Shown here in pieces: positions 16,501 through 25,459 of a stretch of DNA of 33,490 nt. The DNA is from Candidatus Heimdallarchaeota archaeon (GTDB lineage Archaea > Asgardarchaeota > Heimdallarchaeia > Heimdallarchaeales > Kariarchaeaceae), in the NCBI GenBank assembly GCA_026702845.1, contig JADCLS010000028.1, forward strand, positions 1 through 33,490, read 5' to 3'. How positions within the stretch are numbered: position 1 is the first letter of the stretch; every line of letters begins with the position of its first letter. The notes under the pieces were generated by a model. The model was not told the origin of the DNA. It saw only the letters and a program-made list of their open reading frames with translations, and searched no databases. The translations under genes were made by a program, and so were the position numbers.

Positions 16501-19500
16501 AGGTATCACAGATATCCGATATATGTTTGCCATGGCCTCCTCCTTCAATCAAGCAATCGATCAATGGGACACATCTGATGTCACCACCATGCTGGGACTA
16601 TTCTACGGTGCATCTAGTTATAACCAATCACTGGACAATTGGGATGTCAGTAATGTAGAATCCATGAGATTGATGTTCTTCCAGGCCAGTGCTTTCAACA
16701 AACCCCTGAATTCATGGGATACATCCAAAGTCTCCGACATGCAGCAGATGTTCCATCAAGCATCAGCATTTAATGGGGCGATTGGGAATTGGAATACAAC
16801 TTCAGTCACAAATATGATTAGCATGTTTAACACTGCTTCAGCATTCAACCAAGACATAGGAGGATGGAATACATCTAGTCTTGTCGATCTTACCTATATG
16901 TTCAGGGATGCTATTGCTTTTAATCGGGATCTAAACAGCTGGGATCTAAGTGGCGTATCAAATCTTGAGGGCTTATTCTACGAAGCTGATTCATTTAATG
17001 GTCAAGTTGAGGGATGGGATGTTTCTAATGTGGATAATTTCATGTTTATTTTCTACGGTGCAATTGCCTTCAATCAGCCTTTGAATGGCTGGGTTGTATC
17101 CTCGGCAATAGAGATGAATTGGATGTTTAAGAATGCCTATGCATTCAATCAACCTCTATCCACCTGGGACGTCTCTCAGGTCCAGAATATGAACAGCATG
17201 TTTGATAATGCACTAGATTTTGATCAGGATCTTGGTATGTGGGATGTAACCAGTGTTACGAATTTGAGCAACTTCCTTTATGGTTTGACCATTTCTACTG
17301 AAAATTATAATAGCTTATTAATTGGTTGGGCTGAACATACTTTACAAACAGGAGTGATCTTCCATGCAGGTTATGCGAAATTCACGGCAAATGCGTATGG
17401 TGCAAGGCAAATTTTGGAAGATACTTATGATTGGATCATAACCGATGGGGGAATTAATCTAACCAATGCTTTCACCTCACAGTGGAATACAGCTCTTACC
17501 AGTCCTGGATCCTCAAATTCAAGCCAGGTCAAATTACCTACTTTAAATGGTGGTACCTACAGTTTTGTTGTTGCCTGGGGCGATGGCAGCTATGATTTCA
17601 TCACTTCATGGGATCAGGGTGAGTTAACTCATACCTACAGCTCATCAGGTGTATATACAATCTACATTGATGGTACATTTATCGGTTGGAAATTCAATGA
17701 TGCAGGGGATAAACTGAAAATTATAGAGATCTCTAAATGGGGAAGTCTGTCATTTGGGAACACAGATTCCCAATTCAAGGGAGCTTCAAACTTAGTTTTA
17801 ACTGCAACTGATGCACCTAATTTATCTTCAACTAGTTCGCTAGGGTCCGCATTCTATGACTGCATTAATTTAGGAGATCAAGGAACCATGAACACATGGG
17901 ATGTATCTTTGGTAGTTAATATGAGTTATGTATTTTTCAATGCTACTTCATTTAATCAATATATTGGGAACTGGGATGTTTCTAATGCAAATACGATGGA
18001 ATCAATGTTAAGAATTGCATCCTCATTTAACCAGGAATTGAATGCCTGGAATGTTTCAAGTATAACAAATATGAGATTCCTATTTATGGGGGCAAGTTCT
18101 TTCAATCAGCCCCTTAATTCATGGGATGTGTCAAATGTTCTTGATATGTATAGCTTGTTCGCCTACACCGATATATTCAACCAGACCCTAAGTAATTGGA
18201 ACGTGTCAAAAGTAACGAATATGGGTTTAATGTTCTGTTCCTCTTTTGCTTTCAATCAACCTCTAGGAGGTTGGCAAATAGCTCAGGTTATCAATATGCA
18301 ATACATGTTTCAGAGAGCATATAAGTTTAATCAGCCTTTGAATTCATGGGATGTAACTCAAGTTCAATCTATGGAGTACATGTTTGATGCGGCATATCAA
18401 TTTAACCAAGCTCTGAATTTGTGGGACACATCTTCAGTTACAACTATGAGGTATATGTTCAGGGAAGCAAGGAAGTTCAATCAAGATTTAAATGCATGGA
18501 ATGTTTCTAAGGTGTCAAATATGCGAGGAATGTTCACTGGAGCATTAGTATTCAACTCATCTCTAGATTTATGGGATGTTTCAATGGTGATTGACATGTA
18601 TGGTATGTTCAATGGTGCAGAGGCATTTGATCAGCCTATAGGAGATTGGAATACAGGTCATGTTACTGACATGCAGTACATGTTCTCAATGGCTATTTCT
18701 TTTAATAAAGACATCTCCAGCTGGAACGTTTCTAGTGTGAAATTGATGGGAAACATGTTTAGTCGTGCAGATTCATTTAATCAACCACTCAATTCCTGGG
18801 ACGTTTCAGGAGTCACTTACATGGCATCCATGTTCAGCCAGGCCTATGCCTTCAACCAATCCCTTAATCTCTGGGATGTTTCCAAGGTAACCAACATGCA
18901 GGCTATGTTCTTCAGTGCTAGCTCATTCAACCAGGATCTGAGTTCTTGGGATGTTTCGCAAGTAACCAATATGCTCTCAATGCTTGTCAGCGTGACCCTA
19001 TCTACTGAGAATTATGACAAGTTGTTGATAGCCTGGTCACAGCTTAACTTGAAGGATGGGGTGAGTTTTCATGGTGGTAATTCCATATTTAGTGTGTACT
19101 CTCTGGGGTCTCGACAACATATTATTGATACATTTGGTTGGACAATAACCGATGCAGGTATGATTACACCATCAGAGACCTCTGATACCTTCATCTCTCA
19201 TTGGAACACTCAGCTGACTTCCAGTGGCTCAAGCACTTCTAATCAGGTCAGCTTACCACTCGTTGAATCAGGTACCTATGCATTTTACGTCGACTGGGGT
19301 GATGGAACCTCAGATATAATTCTTTCCTGGGATCAAGCCGAGGTGATTCATACTTACGTAACTGATGGCGTGTACAAAATTATGATTGATGGAACCTTGA
19401 CTGGCTGGAGCTTCGACAATGCCGGGGATAGGTTGAAAATAATACAGATATCACAATGGGGGATATTGAATTTTGGCAATTCAGGTGCTTACTTCTCTGG

Positions 19501-22500
19501 AGCAGCCAATCTAGTGCTAAGTACAACTGATTATCCGAATCTCAATGGTACTACAAGTATGTATTTAGCTTTCAATGGTTGTAGTAGTTTAGGTTCAACT
19601 GGATCTCTTAATTCTTGGGATGTGTCGAATGTTTCTAATATGCAAGGAATGTTCCAGTACGCATCAAACTTCAACCAGCCACTTTCCAGCTGGGATGTTT
19701 CTTCAGTGACTAACATGCAGTACATGTTCATTGAGGCATTTGCGTTCAACCAGCCCATAAACAGTTGGAATGTATCGAATGTCCTTGACATGGGTCAGAT
19801 GTTTGAAGGAGCGATTTACTTCAATCAATCTTTAAATTCTTGGGACGTGTCTCATGTAGTTAATATGTATGGTATGTTTGCAGATGCCTCAAGATTTGAC
19901 CAGCAGTTAGGAAATTGGAATATCTCATCTGTGATAGACATGTTCCATTTCTTTGATGGGATTTCTCTATCACATGAGAATTATGATCTCACCATGAAAG
20001 GTTGGGCTCAACTCAATCTACAAGCTGGAATAGAATTCCATGGAGGATCATCAATGTATAGTGGCTATGCAGCAAGCGCACGGCAAATTTTGATTGATAT
20101 TTTTAGCTGGACAATACATGATCAAGGAATAGATCTTGATTTATCATCTACATTTAAAACACAATGGGAGACAAGTCTAACCTCTACTGGATCATCTAAT
20201 TTCAATCAAATTCATCTACCACTTGAATCATCTGGATTATATGATTTCTATATTGATTGGGGCGATGGTACATCTTCAATAATAACGTCATGGGATCAAT
20301 CAGAGGTAACTCACACCTATTCCTCTTCAGGAGTGTATATAATTCTGTTACAGGGAGTTATAGTTGGATGGAAATTTGGTAATAATGGAGATAAATTAAA
20401 AATCCGAGTAATCTCCCAATGGGGATCAATTAAATTAGGCAACAATGGAGCATATTTCAGTGGTGCAGCAAATCTTGAATTAAGTGCCATTGACAAGCTT
20501 AATTTGAGTGAGACTACTAACTTGCAATCTGCCTTCTCAGGTTGCTCAAATCTTGGATATGATGGTGAAATCAATCATTGGAATACCTCTACAATAACTG
20601 ATATGAGTTCAATGTTTTTTGGTGCATCCAATTTCAATATGTCTGTATCCTCATGGAATGTATCAAAAGTCACCACTATGTACAGAATGTTTTCTGATGC
20701 TTACAGATTTAATATCAGCCTAGCTGATTGGGATATCTCCAATGTCTCTGATCTCTCCTACATGTTCAATGATGCACGTGATTTCAACCAGCCACTTGGT
20801 TCTTGGAATCTCACTGGAGTGAACAAATTGGAGCGCATGTTCTATGGAGCAAGTTCATTTAATCAAGATATTAGTTCTTGGGATGTCTCATCTATAACGA
20901 ATATGGATTTCTTGTTTGCGAATACTGACAATTTCAATCAAGATATTGAATCTTGGAATGTATCTTCTGTAATCAGCATGGAATACATGTTCAATGACGC
21001 ACGTGCCTTCAATCAATCATTAAACAGCTGGGATGTCTCAAACGTCGAAAGTATGGTGGGGATGTTCATGTATGCGATTTTTAATGGATTGATTAAAGAT
21101 TGGGACACATCCAGCGTGACAATGATAGCCTCAATGTTTAACATGAATTCCAATTTCAATCAGAATATATCATCTTGGGATGTTAGTAAAGTTACAAGCT
21201 TGGATCATTTGTTTGCATTCGCAACCTCATTTAATCAACCACTTAACTCTTGGATTGTATCAAGTGTTACCACCATGGAATCAATGTTTGAAGGTGCGAG
21301 CTCATTTAATCAACCATTGGACTCTTGGGATGTTTTTACAGTAAGAAATTTTGTATCTATGTTTAGAGAGGCAAGTTCCTTCAATCAACCTCTCAATTCA
21401 TGGAATATAATGAATACGGCAGAATATGCACTAGATTTTAGTTATATGTTCTGTTTGGCGACATCCTTTGATCAAGCAATTGATAATTGGGATGTGTCGG
21501 ATGTAAGGTACATGAGTGCAATGTTCGATGGTGTTACTTTATCTACAGCCAATTATGATGCAATATTGGTTTCCTGGAGTGTATTCGATCTCCATTCCAA
21601 TGTATATTTTGATGGTGGTAACTCCAAATATAGCTATTCTGTATATTTGGATCGTAAATGGTTAATCGATGAATATTCATGGACTATCGCTGATGGTGGA
21701 ATGGCAATCCCCGAATTCAATGAGGATACTTTCATTTCAACATGGAATACAGAATTAATCTCAGATGGATCTAGTTATTCCTATCAGATTCAATTACCAC
21801 TCGAGACAATAGGTGATTATTACTTCTTTATCGATTGGGGAGATGGTAGTACCGAGGTGATCTACCAGTGGGACCAGGCGCTTCACAGCTATGGCTTGGG
21901 TGGAAATTATACCATCAGAATAGTGGGAAGAATCAAAGGCTGGAGATTTAATCTGGTTGGAGATAGATTAAAACTTCTAGAGATCTCACAATGGGGTATC
22001 TTTTCATTTGGTAATTCAGGAGAATATTTTCGAGGGGCTGAGAATTTTGTACTAACAGCAACGGATTCCCCTGATTTATCAGAAACAACTATTCTTCGAA
22101 GAGCTTTCGATAATTGTCATAATCTTGGAGATCAAGGAGATCTAAATTCCTGGGACGTATCGAAGATCACAGATATGAGTAATATGTTTGCTCAGGCGAC
22201 TTCATTTAATATGCCAATAGGATTATGGAATGTATCATCAGTATCATCGATGCATTCAATGTTCTATATTTGTGTAGATTTCAATATTGATATTAGCCAA
22301 TGGAATACGAGCAGTGTGACTAATATGTATAGCATGTTTGCTGTTGCTATGTCATTTAATCACGATATTAGTAATTGGGATGTTAGCAATGTTGAGTTGT
22401 TTTATCGTATGTTTAATAGTGCTTATGCATTTAATCAACCAATTGGTGCCTGGAACACAGAATCAGCAACTGACATGAATTATATGTTCTTTCATGCAAT

Positions 22501-25318
22501 AGAGTTTAATCAATCTTTGAGTAATTGGAATGTCTCGAACGTAATTTCCATGGAAGGTATGTTTAGGCAAGCAGATAATTTCAACCAAGATCTTTCCATA
22601 TGGGATGTATCAAACGTTGAAAACATGATCCGAATGTTTTATCAAACAAGTAATTTTGATCAGGATCTCGGTTCATGGAATATTTCCTCAGTAACAGATA
22701 TGAGTGAGATGTTTCTTGATGTGAGCTTATCTACACTCAACTATGATGCAACTCTACAGGGTTGGGCTACTAATGCACTACAATCAAATATACAATTCCA
22801 TGGAGGTAATGCTCATTATTATGATCCTTCATTAAGGCAATACTTGATTGATACATATAATTGGACGATCACCGATGCAGGTTCAGCTCAGGTTCCCAGT
22901 GAACCTCTGAACCTCAATGTGGTTCAGAATGCTGACCAACTGGTAATCACCTGGGATGTGCCTGAATCAGATGGTTGGCTGGATATTACAGAGTATCGTA
23001 TCTATAGGTCAGAGAATGCAACTTCAGGCTTCAACTATTTGTCCACAGTTTATTCACAAGAATATTCTGAACTAATAGAGGCTGGTTCTACTTATTTCTT
23101 TATTATACGGGCTTACAATCTCTTGGGTTTGGGTGAAAACTCCACAGTTATGGTATTTGATACTTTTATTCCCTTCCTAAGTACCCTGCAAGATCAGGTT
23201 ATTGAATATGGAACTCCCACAAATATAACTTGGCAATTCACAGATCTCTATGGCGATGAATTCAATTTATGGATTAATGATGAGCTAAATCAATCAGGTA
23301 TATGGGAAACAGAATATTCACTGATTCTCTCACTTGATTCTCTTGTTGTTGGAAGATATAACTTCACCCTGCAAGTAGTCGATTCTTCTGGGAATATGGC
23401 TAGTGATCAGCTCTGGGTAGATATCGTTGATACAACATCGCCACAAATTACAGGTTCTGAGAATTTCTCCTATGAGCTGGGATCACTCAACAATAGCATA
23501 AGCTGGTTGATCACAGATTACCATGCAGATAGATTCAGCATTTACGGGAACGGTTCCCTAATCAGATCAGGTAGTTGGCAATCAGGCATAGCAATAATTC
23601 TGGATATTGATGATCTGTATAATGGGTTCTATAACTTCTCCATAATAGTTTTTGATCAGTATAACAACACAGCAAGTGATGAGTTAATCGTACAAGTATT
23701 GGACACCACACTGCCAACAATCAGCCATCCTTCCGACATTCTCCTAGAGTTTGGTTTAGTATTTGGTAATTCAATCACTTGGACATGCAGTGATGTCGAT
23801 CAGGATCTATACTACCTATTTATCAATGGTACAGCTGAACCTTTACCATGGAACTCAAGCAGTATTGTTTTTGAATTACCTACCACATTTAGATTGGGTC
23901 TGTATAATCTGACCCTTGTCATAGTTGATGGATCTGGAAATAGTATAGCTGATACAGTGTTCATTACCATTCAGGATACGACATCTCCCCAAGTCAGCAA
24001 CCCAGCGGATAAGACTGAGCAGAAAGGATCTGAATACAGGATAGAATGGAGCATATCAGATCTTGATCCAGAAAGCTATATTATCATGTACAATAGTTCT
24101 GAGATCCTCAGAGAACCATGGGAATATACATCTCTGACAATAAGCTGGCCTGTCAATCAGCTAGAAGTAGGATATTACAATATTACTTTGGTCGTACAGG
24201 ATGGCTCGGGAAATACTGCATCAGATTCAGTGATGATTACTATCATTGATACTACAGAACCAGAGATCAATGAAGAGGAGATAAAGAATGCTAACAAGAA
24301 TGTCGAGGCTGGAGGTACTATGGTTGTTTTCGTTGATGATGAGAATGAGATTGTCAAACTCGAGTACAGCTGGGATGGAGAAAATTTTGAAGAAGCGACT
24401 GCAATTAACGGAACCAACACATTAGTCTTGGATGAGAAAACACGATACTACTTCGAGCTAAATGTTCCAGAGGAGCTAGAAGGAGAGCAGCAACTTTCCT
24501 TGAAGGCAACTGATGCCTTCGGTAATACACGCACAATTAGCATGACTATTACATTACCAACCATTGAAAGGCCAACCGATTACACCATATTCTACATCAT
24601 TGGTGGAGTGATACTATTTCTTGTTGCACTAAGTATATTCAAAAGGATACTAGGCAAACGAAAGGAGAAGAAGAGAGAATTACAGGAGATTGCTGAAAGT
24701 AGAGGATTTACTTCCTATAAAGAGATGAAGAAGACCCAAAAACAGGAAGAACGAGATGTAAAACAACCTAAAACTAGAGTTACTCCAACATCCCAGGTCT
24801 CCAGTACGAGTTATCAATCACGGATGACAACTGATGATCTACCTGCTCCAACAGCTCATTCAGATGTCTTTATTTCGTTCTCTAGCAAGGATAAGAAAGT
24901 GGCAGAAGAGCTGTATGAGAAAATAAGGAAAGCAAAACAGAATGCTTGGATTTCATCATTGAGCATTGATCTAGGACAGAAATATTCACGTCAGATTTTA
25001 GATGCTATTGATAGCTGCAAGATATTCATAATCTTGATATCCAAGCATTCCACTGAATCTAGACATGTGGAGACTGAATTGGAACGAGGATTTAGCAAGG
25101 GTAAGGATATTATGCCTATTGTTCTTGATGATCAGCCCATACCCAGGGACTGGGAGTATTTCTTGACAACATCTCAGTGGAAAGAAGTACATGGGATGGA
25201 AAAAGAACACTGGATGGCTGAGGTTATCAGGAATATTCAACTGAAGCTTGGAAAGTCGGTAGATCAGGAGATAGATGACCTACTTGATAAATATGACAAA
25301 TCAGATAAGAAAGGATGA
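13502..25318 (+). CDS. Giant Toll-like-receptor-like surface protein: BspA/DUF285 repeats, FN3, Ig-like repeats, one TM helix, cytoplasmic TIR
   Basis: 3938 residues in one uninterrupted frame. Residues 1-23 form a signal peptide. Residues 92-3127 comprise seven modules, each a PKD-like domain (WGDGSS, then THTYSS) and a run of 25-residue repeats of the MF-x5-FNQ-x4-WDVS type (DUF285/TIGR02167, an LRR-like solenoid), about 60 in total. An FN3-like domain follows (about 3131-3219), then four similar Ig-like repeats (3222-3587), a fifth beta domain (3588-3690) and one transmembrane helix (3694-3713) with a basic stop-transfer (KRILGKRKEKKRE). The cytoplasmic tail has a charged linker and a TIR domain (about 3786-3920; DVFISFSSKD, then SKHSTESRHVETELE). 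Topology is type I. The start is TTG with no Shine-Dalgarno; the TATA box 32 bases upstream suggests a leaderless message. The order of parts matches a Toll-like receptor; ligand and output are unknown. Confidence 0.93.
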   Translation: MRACICIIFLMLVVPISTTSLQANSVKPEPEYSLSEEEIAFYKYLGLDEKNYPVRTSSPDKKIKETTNNIEENPIPRYATNFNLDDYSADMFLTQWDTTLTSTGSSASDQITLPLESTGTYNFEINWNDSSSSTITSWNQAEVTHTYTSAGVYNITIEGTLQGWRFNNDGDRLKLLEIAQWGNMSFGNSNGYFYGAENLVLTAIDAPDLSSTTTLYNAFAFCSNLGNQGNMNNWDVSGVTSMITMFRYATSFNQPIDLWDVSSVSTMSQMFQMATSFNQPIGSWTTSSLTNLFSTFSYASSFNQSIDNWDVTDVTTLANTFEYTAAFNQPLNSWDTSNVQNVEYMFREASAFNRPLDAWNLSKVTAMRNMFYSADVFNQPIGSWDVSSVNNMNSMFYGATDFDQDLGDWNISSVTSFSSFFSHPFSSSNYDSILIGWSQLNVLGNITLDVSTTKYTGLAVSSRDILINTYDWVITDGGLDIPNVNSFKSKWNTTLNSTGSTNQNQVKLPLESAGTYDFFVDWGDGSNSTITAWDQADVTHTYSSEGEYDIIIDGTIEGWRFNNEGDKLKIIEISQWGSLNFGNSNGYFYGAENLVLIATDAPDLTGTTTLAYAFTNCYNLGDIGNMNSWVTGGVSNFERMFFWATNFNQQLSNWNTSMATNFNYIFCQANAFNQTIVNWDVSNVLYMQGAFYGADIFNQDISNWDVSNVITMVSMLGGTPFNQDISTWDVSKVESMAMMFFQNSVFNQDLSSWNVSRVTSMYSMFYEAFSFDQSLGDWNVSSVSTMEDMFWGVTLTTSNYNEMLDKWSLLNLQSGVEFRAGSSKYDGYSASARKILTDSFGWTIYDGGVEFSNEFISEWNTELTSTGSSASNQVSLPLQISGIYDFYIDWGDGSSDIITAWNQAEVTHTYSSTGLYVIKIDGTINGWIFDNTGDKLKLIEISQWGDLILGSLSSNFYGASNLVLTATDAPDLTGKTNLYELFRDCTNLGDQGNMNTWNLTGITDIRYMFAMASSFNQAIDQWDTSDVTTMLGLFYGASSYNQSLDNWDVSNVESMRLMFFQASAFNKPLNSWDTSKVSDMQQMFHQASAFNGAIGNWNTTSVTNMISMFNTASAFNQDIGGWNTSSLVDLTYMFRDAIAFNRDLNSWDLSGVSNLEGLFYEADSFNGQVEGWDVSNVDNFMFIFYGAIAFNQPLNGWVVSSAIEMNWMFKNAYAFNQPLSTWDVSQVQNMNSMFDNALDFDQDLGMWDVTSVTNLSNFLYGLTISTENYNSLLIGWAEHTLQTGVIFHAGYAKFTANAYGARQILEDTYDWIITDGGINLTNAFTSQWNTALTSPGSSNSSQVKLPTLNGGTYSFVVAWGDGSYDFITSWDQGELTHTYSSSGVYTIYIDGTFIGWKFNDAGDKLKIIEISKWGSLSFGNTDSQFKGASNLVLTATDAPNLSSTSSLGSAFYDCINLGDQGTMNTWDVSLVVNMSYVFFNATSFNQYIGNWDVSNANTMESMLRIASSFNQELNAWNVSSITNMRFLFMGASSFNQPLNSWDVSNVLDMYSLFAYTDIFNQTLSNWNVSKVTNMGLMFCSSFAFNQPLGGWQIAQVINMQYMFQRAYKFNQPLNSWDVTQVQSMEYMFDAAYQFNQALNLWDTSSVTTMRYMFREARKFNQDLNAWNVSKVSNMRGMFTGALVFNSSLDLWDVSMVIDMYGMFNGAEAFDQPIGDWNTGHVTDMQYMFSMAISFNKDISSWNVSSVKLMGNMFSRADSFNQPLNSWDVSGVTYMASMFSQAYAFNQSLNLWDVSKVTNMQAMFFSASSFNQDLSSWDVSQVTNMLSMLVSVTLSTENYDKLLIAWSQLNLKDGVSFHGGNSIFSVYSLGSRQHIIDTFGWTITDAGMITPSETSDTFISHWNTQLTSSGSSTSNQVSLPLVESGTYAFYVDWGDGTSDIILSWDQAEVIHTYVTDGVYKIMIDGTLTGWSFDNAGDRLKIIQISQWGILNFGNSGAYFSGAANLVLSTTDYPNLNGTTSMYLAFNGCSSLGSTGSLNSWDVSNVSNMQGMFQYASNFNQPLSSWDVSSVTNMQYMFIEAFAFNQPINSWNVSNVLDMGQMFEGAIYFNQSLNSWDVSHVVNMYGMFADASRFDQQLGNWNISSVIDMFHFFDGISLSHENYDLTMKGWAQLNLQAGIEFHGGSSMYSGYAASARQILIDIFSWTIHDQGIDLDLSSTFKTQWETSLTSTGSSNFNQIHLPLESSGLYDFYIDWGDGTSSIITSWDQSEVTHTYSSSGVYIILLQGVIVGWKFGNNGDKLKIRVISQWGSIKLGNNGAYFSGAANLELSAIDKLNLSETTNLQSAFSGCSNLGYDGEINHWNTSTITDMSSMFFGASNFNMSVSSWNVSKVTTMYRMFSDAYRFNISLADWDISNVSDLSYMFNDARDFNQPLGSWNLTGVNKLERMFYGASSFNQDISSWDVSSITNMDFLFANTDNFNQDIESWNVSSVISMEYMFNDARAFNQSLNSWDVSNVESMVGMFMYAIFNGLIKDWDTSSVTMIASMFNMNSNFNQNISSWDVSKVTSLDHLFAFATSFNQPLNSWIVSSVTTMESMFEGASSFNQPLDSWDVFTVRNFVSMFREASSFNQPLNSWNIMNTAEYALDFSYMFCLATSFDQAIDNWDVSDVRYMSAMFDGVTLSTANYDAILVSWSVFDLHSNVYFDGGNSKYSYSVYLDRKWLIDEYSWTIADGGMAIPEFNEDTFISTWNTELISDGSSYSYQIQLPLETIGDYYFFIDWGDGSTEVIYQWDQALHSYGLGGNYTIRIVGRIKGWRFNLVGDRLKLLEISQWGIFSFGNSGEYFRGAENFVLTATDSPDLSETTILRRAFDNCHNLGDQGDLNSWDVSKITDMSNMFAQATSFNMPIGLWNVSSVSSMHSMFYICVDFNIDISQWNTSSVTNMYSMFAVAMSFNHDISNWDVSNVELFYRMFNSAYAFNQPIGAWNTESATDMNYMFFHAIEFNQSLSNWNVSNVISMEGMFRQADNFNQDLSIWDVSNVENMIRMFYQTSNFDQDLGSWNISSVTDMSEMFLDVSLSTLNYDATLQGWATNALQSNIQFHGGNAHYYDPSLRQYLIDTYNWTITDAGSAQVPSEPLNLNVVQNADQLVITWDVPESDGWLDITEYRIYRSENATSGFNYLSTVYSQEYSELIEAGSTYFFIIRAYNLLGLGENSTVMVFDTFIPFLSTLQDQVIEYGTPTNITWQFTDLYGDEFNLWINDELNQSGIWETEYSLILSLDSLVVGRYNFTLQVVDSSGNMASDQLWVDIVDTTSPQITGSENFSYELGSLNNSISWLITDYHADRFSIYGNGSLIRSGSWQSGIAIILDIDDLYNGFYNFSIIVFDQYNNTASDELIVQVLDTTLPTISHPSDILLEFGLVFGNSITWTCSDVDQDLYYLFINGTAEPLPWNSSSIVFELPTTFRLGLYNLTLVIVDGSGNSIADTVFITIQDTTSPQVSNPADKTEQKGSEYRIEWSISDLDPESYIIMYNSSEILREPWEYTSLTISWPVNQLEVGYYNITLVVQDGSGNTASDSVMITIIDTTEPEINEEEIKNANKNVEAGGTMVVFVDDENEIVKLEYSWDGENFEEATAINGTNTLVLDEKTRYYFELNVPEELEGEQQLSLKATDAFGNTRTISMTITLPTIERPTDYTIFYIIGGVILFLVALSIFKRILGKRKEKKRELQEIAESRGFTSYKEMKKTQKQEERDVKQPKTRVTPTSQVSSTSYQSRMTTDDLPAPTAHSDVFISFSSKDKKVAEELYEKIRKAKQNAWISSLSIDLGQKYSRQILDAIDSCKIFIILISKHSTESRHVETELERGFSKGKDIMPIVLDDQPIPRDWEYFLTTSQWKEVHGMEKEHWMAEVIRNIQLKLGKSVDQEIDDLLDKYDKSDKKG
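13775..22882 (+). repeat. Seven-module DUF285/BspA ectodomain with about 60 repeats of 75 bases
   Basis: Modules begin at residues 92, 487, 855, 1324, 1897, 2218 and 2744. By eye they hold 7, 6, 10, 14, 4, 12 and 7 copies of a 25-residue repeat. Each opens with F-x-x-x-W-[ND]-T and a PKD-like domain, passes one invariant cysteine in the form F-x-x-C-x-[NS]-L-G, and closes with a region shaped like LSTENYDxLLIGW then WTITDGG. In six of seven modules the last repeat has FDQ instead of FNQ, which suggests a capping unit. The modules match the layout of bacterial BspA-family surface proteins. Confidence 0.9.
23165..24262 (+). repeat. Four tandem Ig-like repeats before the membrane anchor
   Basis: Four units of about 90 residues each run W-x-x-x-D, then G-x-Y-N-[FLI]-[TS], then D-x-[SY]-[GN]-N-x-x-[SA]-D and finish with DTT-x-P. 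They lie between the FN3-like domain and a fifth, divergent beta domain, so they probably act as a rod that holds the repeat modules away from the cell surface. All four have NxS/T sites. Confidence 0.75.
24578..25315 (+). other. Membrane helix and cytoplasmic TIR domain of the giant receptor
   Basis: The hydrophobic helix (residues 3694-3713) is followed by a strongly basic stretch and a roughly 70-residue polar linker. The TIR domain belongs to the bacterial-type TIR_2 class: strand A is DVFISFSSKD, the BB-loop region is SIDLGQKYSRQILDAI, and E3859 in TEL aligns with the catalytic glutamate of NAD-cleaving TIR proteins (E642 in human SARM1). Enzyme activity is therefore possible but not shown. 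Confidence 0.85.
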
Positions 25319-25420
25319 GGGTTGATATTTCCCATTTTCTAACCAGATTCATCATTTTACCCACTGAAAGACGTAAATTATGTATTTTTCTAATGAAAAT
25401 TATCTCTACCTTACGTAAAG

Positions 25421-25430
25421 TTTTATATGA
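25421..25430 (+). promoter_or_regulatory. TATA-like box of the SnoaL-like gene
   Basis: TTTTATATGA overlaps the first possible ATG of the frame (25427), which would place that ATG upstream of the transcription start. The next in-frame ATG, at 25460, lies about 34 bases from the box centre and is the better start. Confidence 0.5.
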
Positions 25431-25459
25431 TGAAGTACAATTATAATTTATTGATTCAA

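Noticed and set aside
13775..22882. Regular repeats considered as a CRISPR-like or satellite array.
   Set aside because: They are in-frame protein repeats with 75-base period and degenerate third positions; there are no spacers.
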